Positions 29,101 to 42,500 of a stretch of 64,000 bases of DNA are shown here, one piece after another (position 1 is the first letter of the stretch; every line of letters begins with the position of its first letter). The stretch comes from Pelodera strongyloides (lineage: Eukaryota; Nematoda; Chromadorea; Rhabditida; Rhabditidae). The notes beneath the pieces were generated by a model, which worked only from the letters and a program-made list of their open reading frames with translations, did not search any database and was not told where the DNA came from. A program made the translations under genes and the position numbers. Where the stretch lies: NCBI GenBank assembly GCA_036852015.1, contig JAANDG010000063.1, forward strand, positions 1 through 64,000, written 5' to 3'.

Positions 29101-30533
29101 CCGCACTATAGGACTAGGAAGGGTCACTCATGCGCACGCACCGACACACAAACTCGCAAAATATGAGCCGTAGAAACAAATTGAACACAACAAACTAAAC
29201 ACGGAACATGAGGAAATCTGCTATTTAAACACTACTAGTTATGTCAACAACCAATATTTTGTTACCTACAAGAACGGGACATATATTTACACGTGAAATT
29301 TGAGCGCTTACATTTTTGACGATCATAAAAAAACAAGTGTAGGCTCTCTTGAAATAATAGCCGCGACCACAACTGAAACATGATCTTCTATACAAAGAAT
29401 GTTAATTTGATTCATGTGTTATTGGCTGACATAACACCTTTTTTTTTGGGGTATATGTCGCCAATGTTAGTAATTTTACAGCGAATAATGAAGCATGTTC
29501 CTTGGGTGGATACAGAAAACAACTAAACTACGGCCAATCACTTTTGAGACCACTTTCTCAACTAAAGCGCTTGACATTGGGCACCAGACGATGTAATGAA
29601 AGACGGCTGAATGTACTTTGAATGAGTCATAAAGATGAAAAAAATCTGGTGGAAAAACTCCTCAAATCACTCAGTGAGCTGAGTTTTTTTTTTTACCAAT
29701 TCGCTTTCATGTGTTTATGACCGTATGTCCCATGGTTTTCACGTAATAGATATAGTGCAAAAAATTTAGTGGGAAAATAAATAAAATCCCTGTCATAAAT
29801 CAGAAACAATACTGAAAAATCACAAGGTCTATGGTTCGTCGACGGTACAAAACAAGAAATGTTCTCCACTCTTTTGAATTAAATTAGTGTTGTGTGTAGA
29901 GCGTGTTGTGGTTTGTATGGACGAGAGGGTGAGTTATACTCGATTTCCAAGCGATTGGGAACAGCCTTGTATGAGGAGGTGAATGGTAATTTGAATGGAT
30001 GAGAGATCGATTGCCTGCGAGAGGCAAGGGGATTGTTCGACTCTGACCTCAGAGGCCAGGCGAGCGAGGGGAATCCTGGTGGTATGGATATGGCCGATCT
30101 CTCCCCCTTTCCACAACTCACCCTAAGATGATGAACTTGCCTTTTGAAGAGGCAACCTTTCAGTTGTAGTGCAATCCAAAAAAAAGCAAAGACTAAGAAA
30201 CCGTTGGAAAGATAACAAACAGTAACATTTTACGTCGCATTATTCTGTAGCTGTGTGAATTTGAATAACCTGTCTGGTTGTTGTACTTTCGATATTTAAG
30301 CCTAAAATTCTAGTGAGAGCTTTTGCAAACGCTGACTGACCTATGCGATCTAGGCTATGTTGGGTAATTTTCTATCTCGGATTTGTCTTTTCCTGGACGT
30401 ACACACTATGCACATTTGACTTGTTGCAATGGGTGTCATGTATTAGGTGTGCGGTTTATCACAACAAAATATCTGTCAATCCGGGTAATCGATTTACATG
30501 AATCATGAAATATTTTCAGCAAGTTTAAAATTA
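26199..30533. other. intergenic gap between abl-1 and the EGF/VWA gene
   Basis: The abl-1 promoter should be in the left part. No gene is supported. I see overlapping short ORFs at 27275-27934 on both strands, a T-rich tract at 28198-28228, a plus-strand frame at 28348-28566 and a minus frame at 29879-30121, none with a recognisable motif. The remainder is AT-rich sequence without evident structure. Confidence 0.5.
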
Positions 30534-30539
30534 TTTATT
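30534..30539 (-). terminator. poly(A) signal of the EGF/VWA gene
   Basis: AATAAA on the minus strand, 30 nt after the stop codon at 30569-30571. Its position supports the very short last exon of that gene. Confidence 0.7.
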
Positions 30540-30568
30540 ATAGAATCTCATGTTTTAATACTGTAGAA

Positions 30569-33500
30569 TTAGGCGGTCAGTCCTGAAAATACATACATTC
30601 AGTTCGGTTTCATTGTTCCCAGGCGTTATTTGTCTAATTTATTCTGGCCTCACAGTAGAAATTCAAAGAGACCTACCAATTTCGCAATGCGTTCCATAGT
30701 AGGACAGTTTGCAGACGCATACAGTGCCAGCTCTTGTTCCACCATTGTAACAGACTGGCAGGGAACACAGAGAACCTTCCCATCCTGCTGTACAGTCACA
30801 GACACCAGTGTCTGCGTTACGGCTTCCACCGTTTTGACATTCTGAATTGAAATTATTAAATAAATAGGTAAAGAAAACAAATATAATTTATTTATACATG
30901 CTTAAGTGTAGATGATAAATATACCATATGTTCTAGCATGTCAGATTCGTTTCACTCCACATCATAGTGGACGCTTTGCGTTTAATTTTGTTATATTATG
31001 TATAAATTGCATCGTGTAGATGAAGTGTACAAGTATGTCTTGCAAACGAACCGTCCTTTAGTAGGTCCGACTGGTACGAGAAAATGTTTAGCCTCTGGAA
31101 TTTGTAGCCACTATCGTCAGTTCCTTCGGCCGCAATGATCACGTGGTGTGTGATGGTGCTAGAGAACTAAAAGAATGACCAGATTCATGTAGGGAAGAAG
31201 GAACATTGATTAGAACTGATGGAGGTAAATCGACTTCTGGAGAAGAACCACCGGGAGGGAGGCTTAGAGTCGGCCATGCTGTCTTGATCTGCAAGACCAC
31301 CCCTGCCTGACCGTTTCTGTTTTATCTTTATTTTTGCACACAGTGTTAGGTCAATATATACCTATTATGCACTAAGGTTTGTCCTGGAGCCAATTTCGCT
31401 TACAAAACATGAAATTTGGGAACGATGATTTCTGAAATCTGACTGTGTCGTGGGTTATTCCCAAAATGCGTAAAAAATCATACATCAACAAGTGGAGAAA
31501 TGAATTGGTATGCACATCCGACACGAGTCCGAGTACCAAAGCGCTGAGATGACACATAAGTAGTTAGTCCAGTTTCGTAATCCTGAAATGTGCTTCGTTC
31601 AAAGATTCACCGGCTAAATAAGCGCATATACTATACTATATACTGAATTCTTTTCTATAAACACAATCCCTGATAATAATACACATGAAAAAAGAAAGCA
31701 CCAATTGCCTATACTCATATTAAGAACACCTGCCTTTGTGTAGATGTCGGCACTGATGAGTTGAGTCGTGCTGTTCACAGCGAGCTGAGGAATTTGACCA
31801 GCAATGAAAGTTGAGTGATTCTTACCTAAATGGAGACCAACACTTTGTCCAGTACTTTTACTGTTCATTTTTTTCCCGCAAAGCATACAGAAGAAACGGC
31901 AGGTGTTAGATGCTTAATCGCCCAGGACCTTTTGAATAGCGAATTCGGCCCTGCCATCGACCAAAGGGGAATTCTTCAAATTCAGAGAGACCGTCTTACC
32001 AAATGCTGCGTATGGTTGACTCTCCGGGAAGTCGTTTGAAGGTGACATAGAGAATCCTAGATTAACACGAAGCGGCGACTTTACACTAAACAGACACAAT
32101 TCATTAGGACTTTTCAGTTAGAAATGAATAAGAGAAAGTTCATATTTGTCTAAATGTGCTAGCACAAAGATGTGCTGAAAAGAACTTTAGTTGTGTCTTT
32201 AGAAGTTTGTAACTCTTACCGTGCCTGAATCTGGCATCGTCCAGGATTTGTTACTGTGACGTTCCAGTTGCCAGGGAGCGTTGCTTGGGTTGGGTCTAAA
32301 GCTCTGCTATCTTTGGCGACTTTGAAAAACGTCAAATTCGGAAATCATGGTACTCTTCCACAGTTATGCTTTTAATAGTTAAATTAAGAAAAATTTAATT
32401 GTGCAAAACACCCACTGAATAAGAAGAGGACAACACCATCATCATGAACATAGTTGGTCAATTTCACAAGGTCCTCTGAAACCAAACCATTAAGTACACA
32501 TTGCAATAATGTAGAGCATGTAATGAAATACGTCTCGTGCCAAAAATATCTTGTTTAGGCTTCCACCATCAGATTTACTCGGGTATTTAACATAAACACA
32601 CGGCGCGACTCTCGCGAATGCAGTCCGAATTTCCTGAAAAACGTACTCTTTCCGTCAGTTATGCGCACTTCAGCCTTTGGAGCTCCGTCAGTCACCAGTT
32701 CGATTGCAAGCTCAGTGGCCACCGATTCAACATTGAAATTGATATTTACTCCCTTAGAACAATCCGGCTGTAGAGTGTCTGCCACGAGATCCAGTTCGTT
32801 CATTACGGAATCCAGAATCTGTGGAACCTGAACCATAAAGAGTCAAGTGACGCGTGAAGGCATATTTCGTAAATTAGTTTTTTAGCTCATGTTTTAGTGA
32901 GAAATTAGTGCTACCTGCTTGATGTTCGACACATTCATGGGGTAGAATCGTCCCTCACTTTGGTAGCTCATTCGGTACAAATATTTGATTCCGTTACTGT
33001 CGGGATCATACGTATATGGACCTTGTGACAGCGGGTAGAACACGTTTAGCTAGAAAGACAGCCTTATTATTGTGTATATGAACAACGCAGAGATGCAGCC
33101 CGAAGTGTTGCGCCGTCATTGTGAAGCAGTTGATCAATTTAAAGCTAGTGACAAGTTTCCCTTGCTCAAACAGGAGTATACTTTTGCATAATACTTTTAA
33201 GACCAATAAGAGTACATAGTTAAGTAATAAAACAATACCTGTGTTCCTTCTTTCATACGTCTATCAGTGACGTGAATAGCTAGAGGGTAATCAGAAGCAG
33301 ACGAAATAAACAACATGAGAAGAGCGGGATTTCGGGCCATTGGTTCAGTGCCCATTGAATGCATCTAAACATTCCATAAATTGAGGCCGTATTCTAACAG
33401 AGAAATGAATTTCACTTTGTGTTGTAAGAAGGTGATTCGTCTTTGCCTATTATCTAATGAATGAAAATGCAAGCTTGTATCACAAGCATCTTATGTGTAT

Positions 33501-36500
33501 TAGTAAACCAGTGGTTCTAGTTCCGTCTAACAAAACTGTTATGTTATTATCCCTACTTGCGTACTCTGTGTCTTTCCCACACTAAACATTTAAAGAAAAC
33601 ATGTTACCGCCTCAATTGCTTCATAAGACTTGACGAGATTCTTAAATGGAGTTAGTTCTTGGTTTGCCAAATCCGCGAGAGCGTTGTAGAGCACCGTGTA
33701 GTCAGAGGTGAACAATCGGGAACGTACAGCTGGATTTAGAGATTGTGAAATGTATTTAACCTATTCTGGTTGTGTTTTATTTTCGGCATACATGAAGAAA
33801 TAATATTTTATTTCCAGATGATAAGATGTTTTCATTTGGCAATAGGTGATATTAAAAGGGTCAAAACACGATTCAATATCTAATCGGTAAATGAAAAAAT
33901 TACCGTTAGAATCATAAGTGACCAATCCATACTGGAATCCGGGGTCAATGTTGAAAAGGCGACTGACGATTTGAACAGCGTTGTCAGAAATTGCTTGAAC
34001 CTAGATAAGCGGTTGATTAAACTCTAAGAGGTATTCGACGACTCCAAGGAGACTATTTGGTTGGAGATTGTTGAAGCTGCTGAATATGCATATTCTACCA
34101 TTGCTTTGGACGCGTCCGTCATTTCGACTGCAATTATCGCAGTTCTGAATTGAGTGAAGCGGGGATCATGAGTTGCAACAAAATCCCATGCATCACATGT
34201 ACCTTAAACAATCAAAGGAATAAAGACGTGTACAAACTCGAACACTTTCTCTTTTTTTCCAAGAAATGTTAAGTAGCTGCTTTTATGCAATATCGGAACG
34301 GAGTATTTCATTGTGACCCTCGCTACATTACCCTTATCACGCCCAGCTCCTAATATGTACTTACTTTGTCTTCTATTATTTTCTAAATGCCTTTCATATT
34401 CCTTAATTTTAAGTTAATGAACTCACCATACTCGCAGAATTCGCCAACGTATTTTGGCTGACAAATGCAGACTCCATTGTTGAAATCAGCACCGTTCTTG
34501 CATGATTTTATCTCGCAATTCTTGCCACCGTAGTTCATTTGGCACATGCATTGAGCTAAATTACATAACACGATTAAACTCCGATGTGTGTTCATTGGCG
34601 AAATTTTTTTTATTGGTGCGTTCACAATGGTGAATATATTTCGATAATGACGTATGGTTTGCATGGAAGTATCCTGCTGCAATCCGTTAGCCTCCCTGTT
34701 CAGATTAGGTTTAAATACTTTACACATTGTTCCATTCCATGTTCCACCATTCAGGCAGTTCTGCACGTCAAGTCTGCAGTAAGAGCGCAACAATCTGTCG
34801 TATTGATTGCCTCCGACGGTGGCGGTTAGCTAAAAAGATTGAGGGTGAAAATCGGTAAGAACACTCGTTGCCGTGAAACAAAACGTACAGTCTGTGGAAC
34901 TACAAACCTTCGTAACTCGTAGCTCGTAAACGTGTAACTCGTCATTTTATTGAAGAAATATTAGCAGTTTGGCTAAACTGTGCATATTTCCACGCAAATG
35001 GATGAGCAAAGAACTACTAGAATTTGCCTCCAATAAATAAGCAAAACACGAAGGTATTTTCTGATATTCTACCTGAAAGAGGGAATACCTACCTTGAAGA
35101 GAATTTCTTCGTTCGGAGTAGTGCACGCGAAGGGAGCCTGGATTAACATAAATTTGTAAACTGATGTATTTTAAATTTCTATGTTACTTTTCGATAGTTG
35201 TAAAATTGCATACCGGGAAGTAGAGTTCATATGAGCATGTCGATTGACGTGACATGCCGGTTGAACTATAGATCGACTGTTCGTTAGCCACACCTACAAA
35301 TAAGAAAGAATACATATGTACCTAACATAACATTAACATAACATTTATTACGAACAAGTGCCTATAAGTATGCGTACTACCTGCAAGTAAGAATAAGCTA
35401 TACATTTCCGGATCATGCTTCTCTATTTTCTATTTCGAGTGGAACTTCGAGCGGGCATTCGAACAGGTTCTCGATGACTATATCATGCAAACACGCTTTA
35501 TTTGGTTGAGTTCATCACTTTCCTTTCCTCGATTCATTAAGTCTGATTAAGTGTAAATCATTTATTTTCCTACCGTTTATGACGACGGGTGTTTGATCAC
35601 TTGAAGTTAAGTGGGCGACTGGGTAGCTGGCAGCGCCTGGAATATACTCAAGTTATTTAGAAGTAACAATTCTTTATACACTCTTTGTTTCTTGCTTTAT
35701 ACAAATCATTTAAGTCAGTTTGAAGGATAGGTTCAGCTTGCTCCTCCCCATTTAATTTTGACCAGTACGGTAAATTCGTCTGCGTACCTAGTTGTGGACT
35801 GACGTTCTTCATGTCGTAGTCGGGCTCGGGCACAAAGCCAAGATGGGCCTGGAAGGGTGACCTTTCCAATAGAAGGACAATGCAACTTCCCGTTCCTGTT
35901 CCACCAACCTTGGCAGTCAGTCTAAATGCAGGTGTTTTGTTCTATAATACATTTGATATAAAAAGCGACGTATTGCCAATGACTTGGTCCTGTGTTATCG
36001 AACTTACGTTCCCTTGACGGAGCTGGCATCAAATGCCTCGATCATTGCAGCATTGGCCGATGGGGTCAGAGGCGTAGTACTTTTGGAGTCCGACAGAGAA
36101 GCGGTGAAACCGGTCTGGGCAGCTGAAAAGGGCACTTGTGATGAACACCCTGTAGGCTTCACCCATATTACACTACTTATGTCTCGTTAGTCGGCATTCA
36201 GCGCATTGCTCTTTTGCTTATTTGCCTCACTATTCGCCAAACTTACCAGAATTGACGATTATCGTGAAGTTCTGTGCTCCCTGTAGGTTGGCAAAGGATA
36301 GTGAAACCTGAAATATTTAGATAAAATTATAAGTTGGAAGACCAAAACGGGATGTACAAATTAAACAGAACAGAACAAAATAACTAACACTTTGTGTGCA
36401 ATCAGCAATTTTCATGTCAACCAGCTCCATTTGGTAGTCGAACACGGTGGTGTAACTGGCCAAGAACTATAAGTAGTACTAACAATAAGTATATACGTTA

Positions 36501-39500
36501 ATGTTTTCTGAGTTTAATTTATTTTTGATGCTTCATGATTTTAATTTGCTCGCCAATTGAGTGCATTCCTCAAGAGAACTGCTTAACGTCGTACTGCCCA
36601 AATACTACAAGAATTTTGGGATTCAACTTTAGAAAAACTTCATCGATTACCAAGAAATCGTTCGTGAGATCCGTGTCTTGTCGACAAAAGTTGAAGATCA
36701 CTCCACCGGTTGAGCTAAATGTGAAATGTCGGCATTAAACATTGGCTTAACATCAGAATTGAAACAAGCAGAAACAATAGTAAAGCGCTTACAATGCGAG
36801 GTTCTGAAGGTCGCTAATGGATCTTTGGTCCAAGCACATTTCTTGTTGCTGAAAGGAATCATTACATTGATTTCAAAGCAAGTTCTGTTTTAGTGGGTGT
36901 ACTTACTTCCCGCAACGTCAAAAATAAATCCGATGTTTGTTGCAAATTCGGTAACCAGCATTAATTTCAAACAAGTAAAATGGCGCTCGGTAACAACATA
37001 CCTGATAGGGTGCCGCAACGATTATGTTTATCCGTGTACCCTTTTCGATAGCCATTTTCCTAAAAAAAACGAGATATGTACAAACAATCAGTAGACATAT
37101 GTCTAGACTCTGGAATGCAATTTATTTACCATTCATTCAGCATCAGTATTACTGTGGCGGCTTTTGTGATGGTACCAGATAACGAATATATTATTAAGGT
37201 GGTAACTACTTGATGTCTTCCTGGGCAAGAACTTGGGTTGCTGTGATCTTCACATCAACAAGGAGATAGATTGCGGAACGTTGATTCGTCATTGCTTGTA
37301 TGGTACTTTGCAACGCCTCCAAGATTGGAAATTTGTTGGAGTTCGAATATCTGAAACATATTTAGAGCATAGAGATTGCTGCTTCTAATAGTGGTTTCAG
37401 AAAGCATAAATACGGGGGTGGCATCCTCCATAGTGTTTGCAAGCTGCAGCACTTTTCTGAAAGAAACATATTGGTGTGGGGTGCAAAAGGCACGCTAAAT
37501 ATCTATTATTCGGTTCTATGCAACTAACCCGAATTGCGCATCTGTGACGGCATCGCGGAATGACTTCGCATCTGCGTATTTCATCGTGTTCAGTGTGTAG
37601 TCTAAATGGTCGAAATATATTTTCATACATTATTTCTTTCGACACACATTTTTTTATCACCTGGTTTATTTTTTTTTTGTCTTTATTTGAATGTAAATAT
37701 AATTCATCATACTTGTCTGTTTCGGGGCATTGAATGTGGTCAGGATGAACTCATTGTAGTATCCTTGCGGAGCCTTTGATAGAACGGATGTTGCCAGACT
37801 CGACAAGTATCCTTGCAAGTGGGACTGCAATGTGACATCAATGCAAAAACCGCCATATTAAACCTACGTAGTTAAGGTGCTCTTTTAGTGGCTGACAAAC
37901 AATTTTCTTGTTGTTTTAAGTATGAGTGTGACCTACCAAAGAGAACGAGTTTCTGATTGCAAAAGCGAACGATCTTGTGGATGGTACAGCGTCAAATTGT
38001 TCCGATTTCGAGCACGTCACTAAATTATTGAATTATCACTAATACGTTAAGCGTAGAGACACGTTAAGTTAAAGTTTCGAATATTATTACATATATTGCA
38101 GAAATCTCCATGATAACCGGCTGGACAGAGGCAGGCCGGTTGTCCATTTCCGGGGAATGGATTCACTGTTCCCTCGTTATAGCACGTCGGTGTCTGAAAC
38201 AAAGTTGTTTCTGGCCGGACTGAATATTTATCTGCTAAAACGCCGGAAATCAGGAAGTTAACAGTTTCCAAGGCATAAACAGTTATTGCAGATGCGTTTC
38301 AATTATTTTCACTTCATGTTTTGTGCTTTTTTACTGACCTGACAGACATTGCCGCCCCAGTTTTTCGGGCATGTGCACTTGGTTTTGTCGCTCGATGGAG
38401 TACCACCATTCTGGCATTGGAGATAGGTTTGAACGGCACCTTGAAAAGTATATCATCCGTTGACAGATTTCTGATTGTGGTAAGTATTTGTCTCCTACTG
38501 TTAGAGTATGTGTGGAAATGAACTCACCATTGGTGAAGCAGTAGTTCGGCATTGTTCTCTTCATTGTTGTCGTTCCGATTGTGAAGGTCACCTGATGTTA
38601 TTCAATTCACAAAGACAGAATCAGGGACTCATTTTCAGACAAAGGGTAGTTCGTGTGTGTTCCGTGTGGCATGTTTTAACCTAAGCCTATTTCACAAAAT
38701 ACTTGGCGAAAGGTACACAGTCTTGAAAATGGCAATTCTTTGTTGTGAGTTGAATATTTGAAGTTATAACCAACCTGATTGGAGAAAGGACCCGGGGTGC
38801 AATTGAACGCCCCATAGTCGGCTTGACCGGTCAACGTACATCCGACTCTAAAGTGGTGTTTTAGATGCAATATTTAAATAAGCAAAAAAACAAACTGGAC
38901 GGGCAAAAACGAAATTTCCAACCTCGGTGTGAATTGTACTTCTGAGCCAGCAATATTCTGATCGGTAGTGTCCACGAAGACACTGGATGTTGGGGCAGTA
39001 ATGGGTGTTGCAATTGCATTCAGATAGACTGGCATTCCTGTGAAGCGCACATGTAGTTATGTAGTTTCGCCACTGGATATTTACGACGGGCGTTTAGTAC
39101 AGTCCAATGTTGCTCACATACATATTACAGTATTTGCTGCCGTACACTTATATTTCCATATTAAAATACTTTGATCAGGAAGCTGCGTTCAACACGATCA
39201 TAAAATTATATCGCGAAGAGAAGGGTAGACAAACTAACCAGCTACTGGGGAAATTCCTCCGTTATCCATATCTTTGTTAGTTGCATAGGCCGAGAGAACT
39301 GTTACTGGCGACTGCACCCATACCCTGCAACCAGTGTCAGATTGGTTGTTTGATTTACGCAAAGCTTTTTTGATTTTGAATCATCCACTAAGTTATCTAA
39401 GACTCCATTTAGTGACACATATACTAATCTACTAGATTGATTTATGAGCATGAGCCGAATTACCTGATTCCCACTGGTGTTGCTTCACTGTGTTGCACTG

Positions 39501-42500
39501 ATGTATAAGTGCCTGTGTCAATCTTGTAAACCTGAACTAGGCATACTTAAAGAAGTTTAGCTACAGCAATGAAGACAACCTTCAAGTTGCTCATTAACGG
39601 CCACATCTACTAAAATACAAAAGTTGTTTACCTTTATTGTTCCAAATGTGTACGCTGCTCTGAGTATATTCCAACTGTCTCCTTGTAAGCCGCTTAGTTC
39701 ACCAGCTGGCAAAATAAATCATTTTCAAGACTCAGTCACGTTAAAGGGACGGGCCCATCAAAATAAACCTATATTTAGCATGTTTTTGTATAAATGGGGT
39801 TAGTATTATATATGTACACTAAATTTCGGCTAGAATTTATCCCGCTGAAATTTTTCCGTGTCGATAATCGGAGAACCATACCGTAGACGAACAACAATTG
39901 CACCCTTATTTCTTTACGTGTGACCCGAGGGTAACTGGCTATTGCTGCTTCCCAGGAGAGTATCTGTCTATACAGCCATATTCCCCAGGGACATTCGGTA
40001 AGGAAATAAGGGTGCAATTGTTGTTCGTCTACGGTATGGTTCTCCGATCATCGAAACCGAAAATTTCAGCGGGATAAGGTCTAGCTGAAATTTAGTGTAC
40101 ATTTACTATAATAATCCCCCTATACAAATTATCAAATCGTGCTAAATATATGTTTATTTTGATAGGCCCGTCCCTTTAAAGAGGTTATTCTTTTTTTTTC
40201 GAAAACAACCGGATCATGGCAACAAGAAACGCACTTCAGTTCAGAATCTGACAACATGTTTATGTTGGCCGCAAAACAGGAAGTATGTTTTCTTTATGAT
40301 GTGCATTTTATAACACAAACTGCACGTTGCATTGCTTTGTTTGATTGTCTCTGTGCGTAATGAATTATTATATAAGCGGTCGTGAATACCCGGAATAACG
40401 GTTTCCTCTCCTCAACTAGAAACTCCATAAATTGGAGGTATTAGTCGATGGGAAACCCACCTGCGTTGTAAAGATTAACATAAACAGTTGGATCCTGTGG
40501 CAACACAACTGGAATTTCTTTTGGCAGTTGGCGCTGCACAACAACGTTTTCGACATTCACATGAAGTCCAATCAAATCTTCCTGAAATTATTAAGCCAAA
40601 TAGTACCATAGGTGATAGGGGCCCTTTAATCACCCTCTGTCTATCACATCAATCTCTAAACATCTAGCCGTATAGCGCTATTTCCGCCGATAACCCTATC
40701 TCCGATTACGCTTTTATAGGTGTGAGGTAGCTTAGAATTTGATCATGATCCTGCCGCGAGGAACATCGATAATTGAATGTAATTGTCCGTGTTGTGACTA
40801 TTATCTGATATATTATCAATGCAACGGTTACCAATAAAACTCACATATATGTAGTCCTGTTCAACAGACAACTTGTCCACGGTTATCAAGTCCCCATGAG
40901 CGGCGTCGATCATCCAGGCTAGCGCCTAAATATTTGATTACCTCATTATTTGCAAAACGAGCACTTTATTGAATAAGATTTTATACACCAAGAAAACCGG
41001 AACCTTGAACGCTGCTGAGGTTTCGTCGAAAAGTTTCTTTCCTTGCCAATATGTCATGACGAATGCGGGCTGGAAGTAGAGCATTACGTTTATACATGTT
41101 TATTTTACCTGTACTCTTTTCAATTCACTTCATTCTTTCTATTTCAACAAAACGTCAGTATTTAGACCCGTTACCTTAATTCTCCATGCGAGCAGTGCTT
41201 GAAGCGTGGTCACTTGTTGAGAGTAAGAGCTCTGGAAGGAAGACAATCGCTGAGACTACTTATTCATATAAAATGTAGCCCCTATTTGCATTCTTGTAGC
41301 GCAAGAAGGTTTCGAGCTCAACTTGCCTGTGAGTTGCTGGGCGGTCCGAAATCACTAGTATCAGTGTCGGCGAAAATAAACATCTGTGCTCGAGCATGCT
41401 GCGTGCCGTACCTAAAGTTTGGGTGTGCTCTACATGTGTATATTAAATAAATAAAAAACGCTTGTAATATAGGTTGAAAGTGTCTCTAGAACACCTAACG
41501 CAATCCCTTTATTATGCTCTTACATGCTCACTGTTTGCTCCATTGCTGTCAGATGTGGTTGTGTTTTGTCACCAGTTGTCACTGTCAATCCAGTCAGCCC
41601 CGTTGCGAATGCGTCACTATTTGAATAAAAAGCGGTATTCATATAAACTGCTTGCCCTGAAATAGGTAACGTTTTTAAGGGGACATGAAATCACTCCAAG
41701 CATACTCTGCGATCTTTGAGCAACTACGAATTTCCATTTACGTTTGCATCAAATTTACATGCACAACGTTGGTTTCCCGTAAGTTACGCGTGACAAATCC
41801 TAATCCCTACGAATGTATGGAATCGGGTTTAAAAACGGGGTTACTATTTAAAAGGAAAAGTTTGCAATTAATTTTCGTCTTACTGAAAATCGTTGAACAA
41901 AATTATGTTGCTTCCTGAATGGGAAGCATACATTCTATTAGTATAGCTTAACTTCAAAGTGGATACATATTCAATTTAAGTGCTGCACTCATTTACATTT
42001 GCGTTGCAGAATTATGTGTCTGTATAATTAATGATCGAGCAAAAATACCAGAAAATAAGGCAATATTTTGTGAGGCACATGTATTCCTTAAATCCTATAA
42101 GTATCCTATAAGTAAACCGTACCATTCCTCAGGACATATGCGGTGACAATGAAATTTTCGAAATAGTTCGGCAGGGTTTTGTTAATTGTATTCACTGCTT
42201 GTGGAACAGTACCGATCAGTTGGCCCACATCGAAAGCCATCGTATTCTAAAGAACGATAGTCGTTTTGAGAGGAAATGAGAGCAAGCCACATGGAGTGAA
42301 GGTATGGTTTTGCTATTGGTCTTTGAAAACGACCTACCTTTGTATTGACAACCAAATACAATGTGTTCTTGGATGTGTCTACAGCAGATTCCACACCTGT
42401 CACGCACGATCCTGAAGTAATCACATTCAATAAGGTTGGGATATAACACGGAATGAGGTTTCCATTAAACTATATTCTTTCTCGAACGGATACCAATTAC

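Noticed and set aside
32555..32646. extension of the EGF/VWA exon past 32647 as a long ORF
   Set aside because: The ORF runs into an intron; the GTACG donor at 32646 joins in phase to 32475.
36897..37001. possible extra exon reading LVTEFATNIGFIFDVAG on the minus strand
   Set aside because: No AG acceptor gives a usable intron length or phase. Joining 37002 directly to 36848 is in phase and fits the VWA-like fold.
39775..40017. 80-codon minus-strand ORF
   Set aside because: It lies wholly within foldback element 2, whose two arms carry nearly the same sequence; it is palindrome, not a gene.
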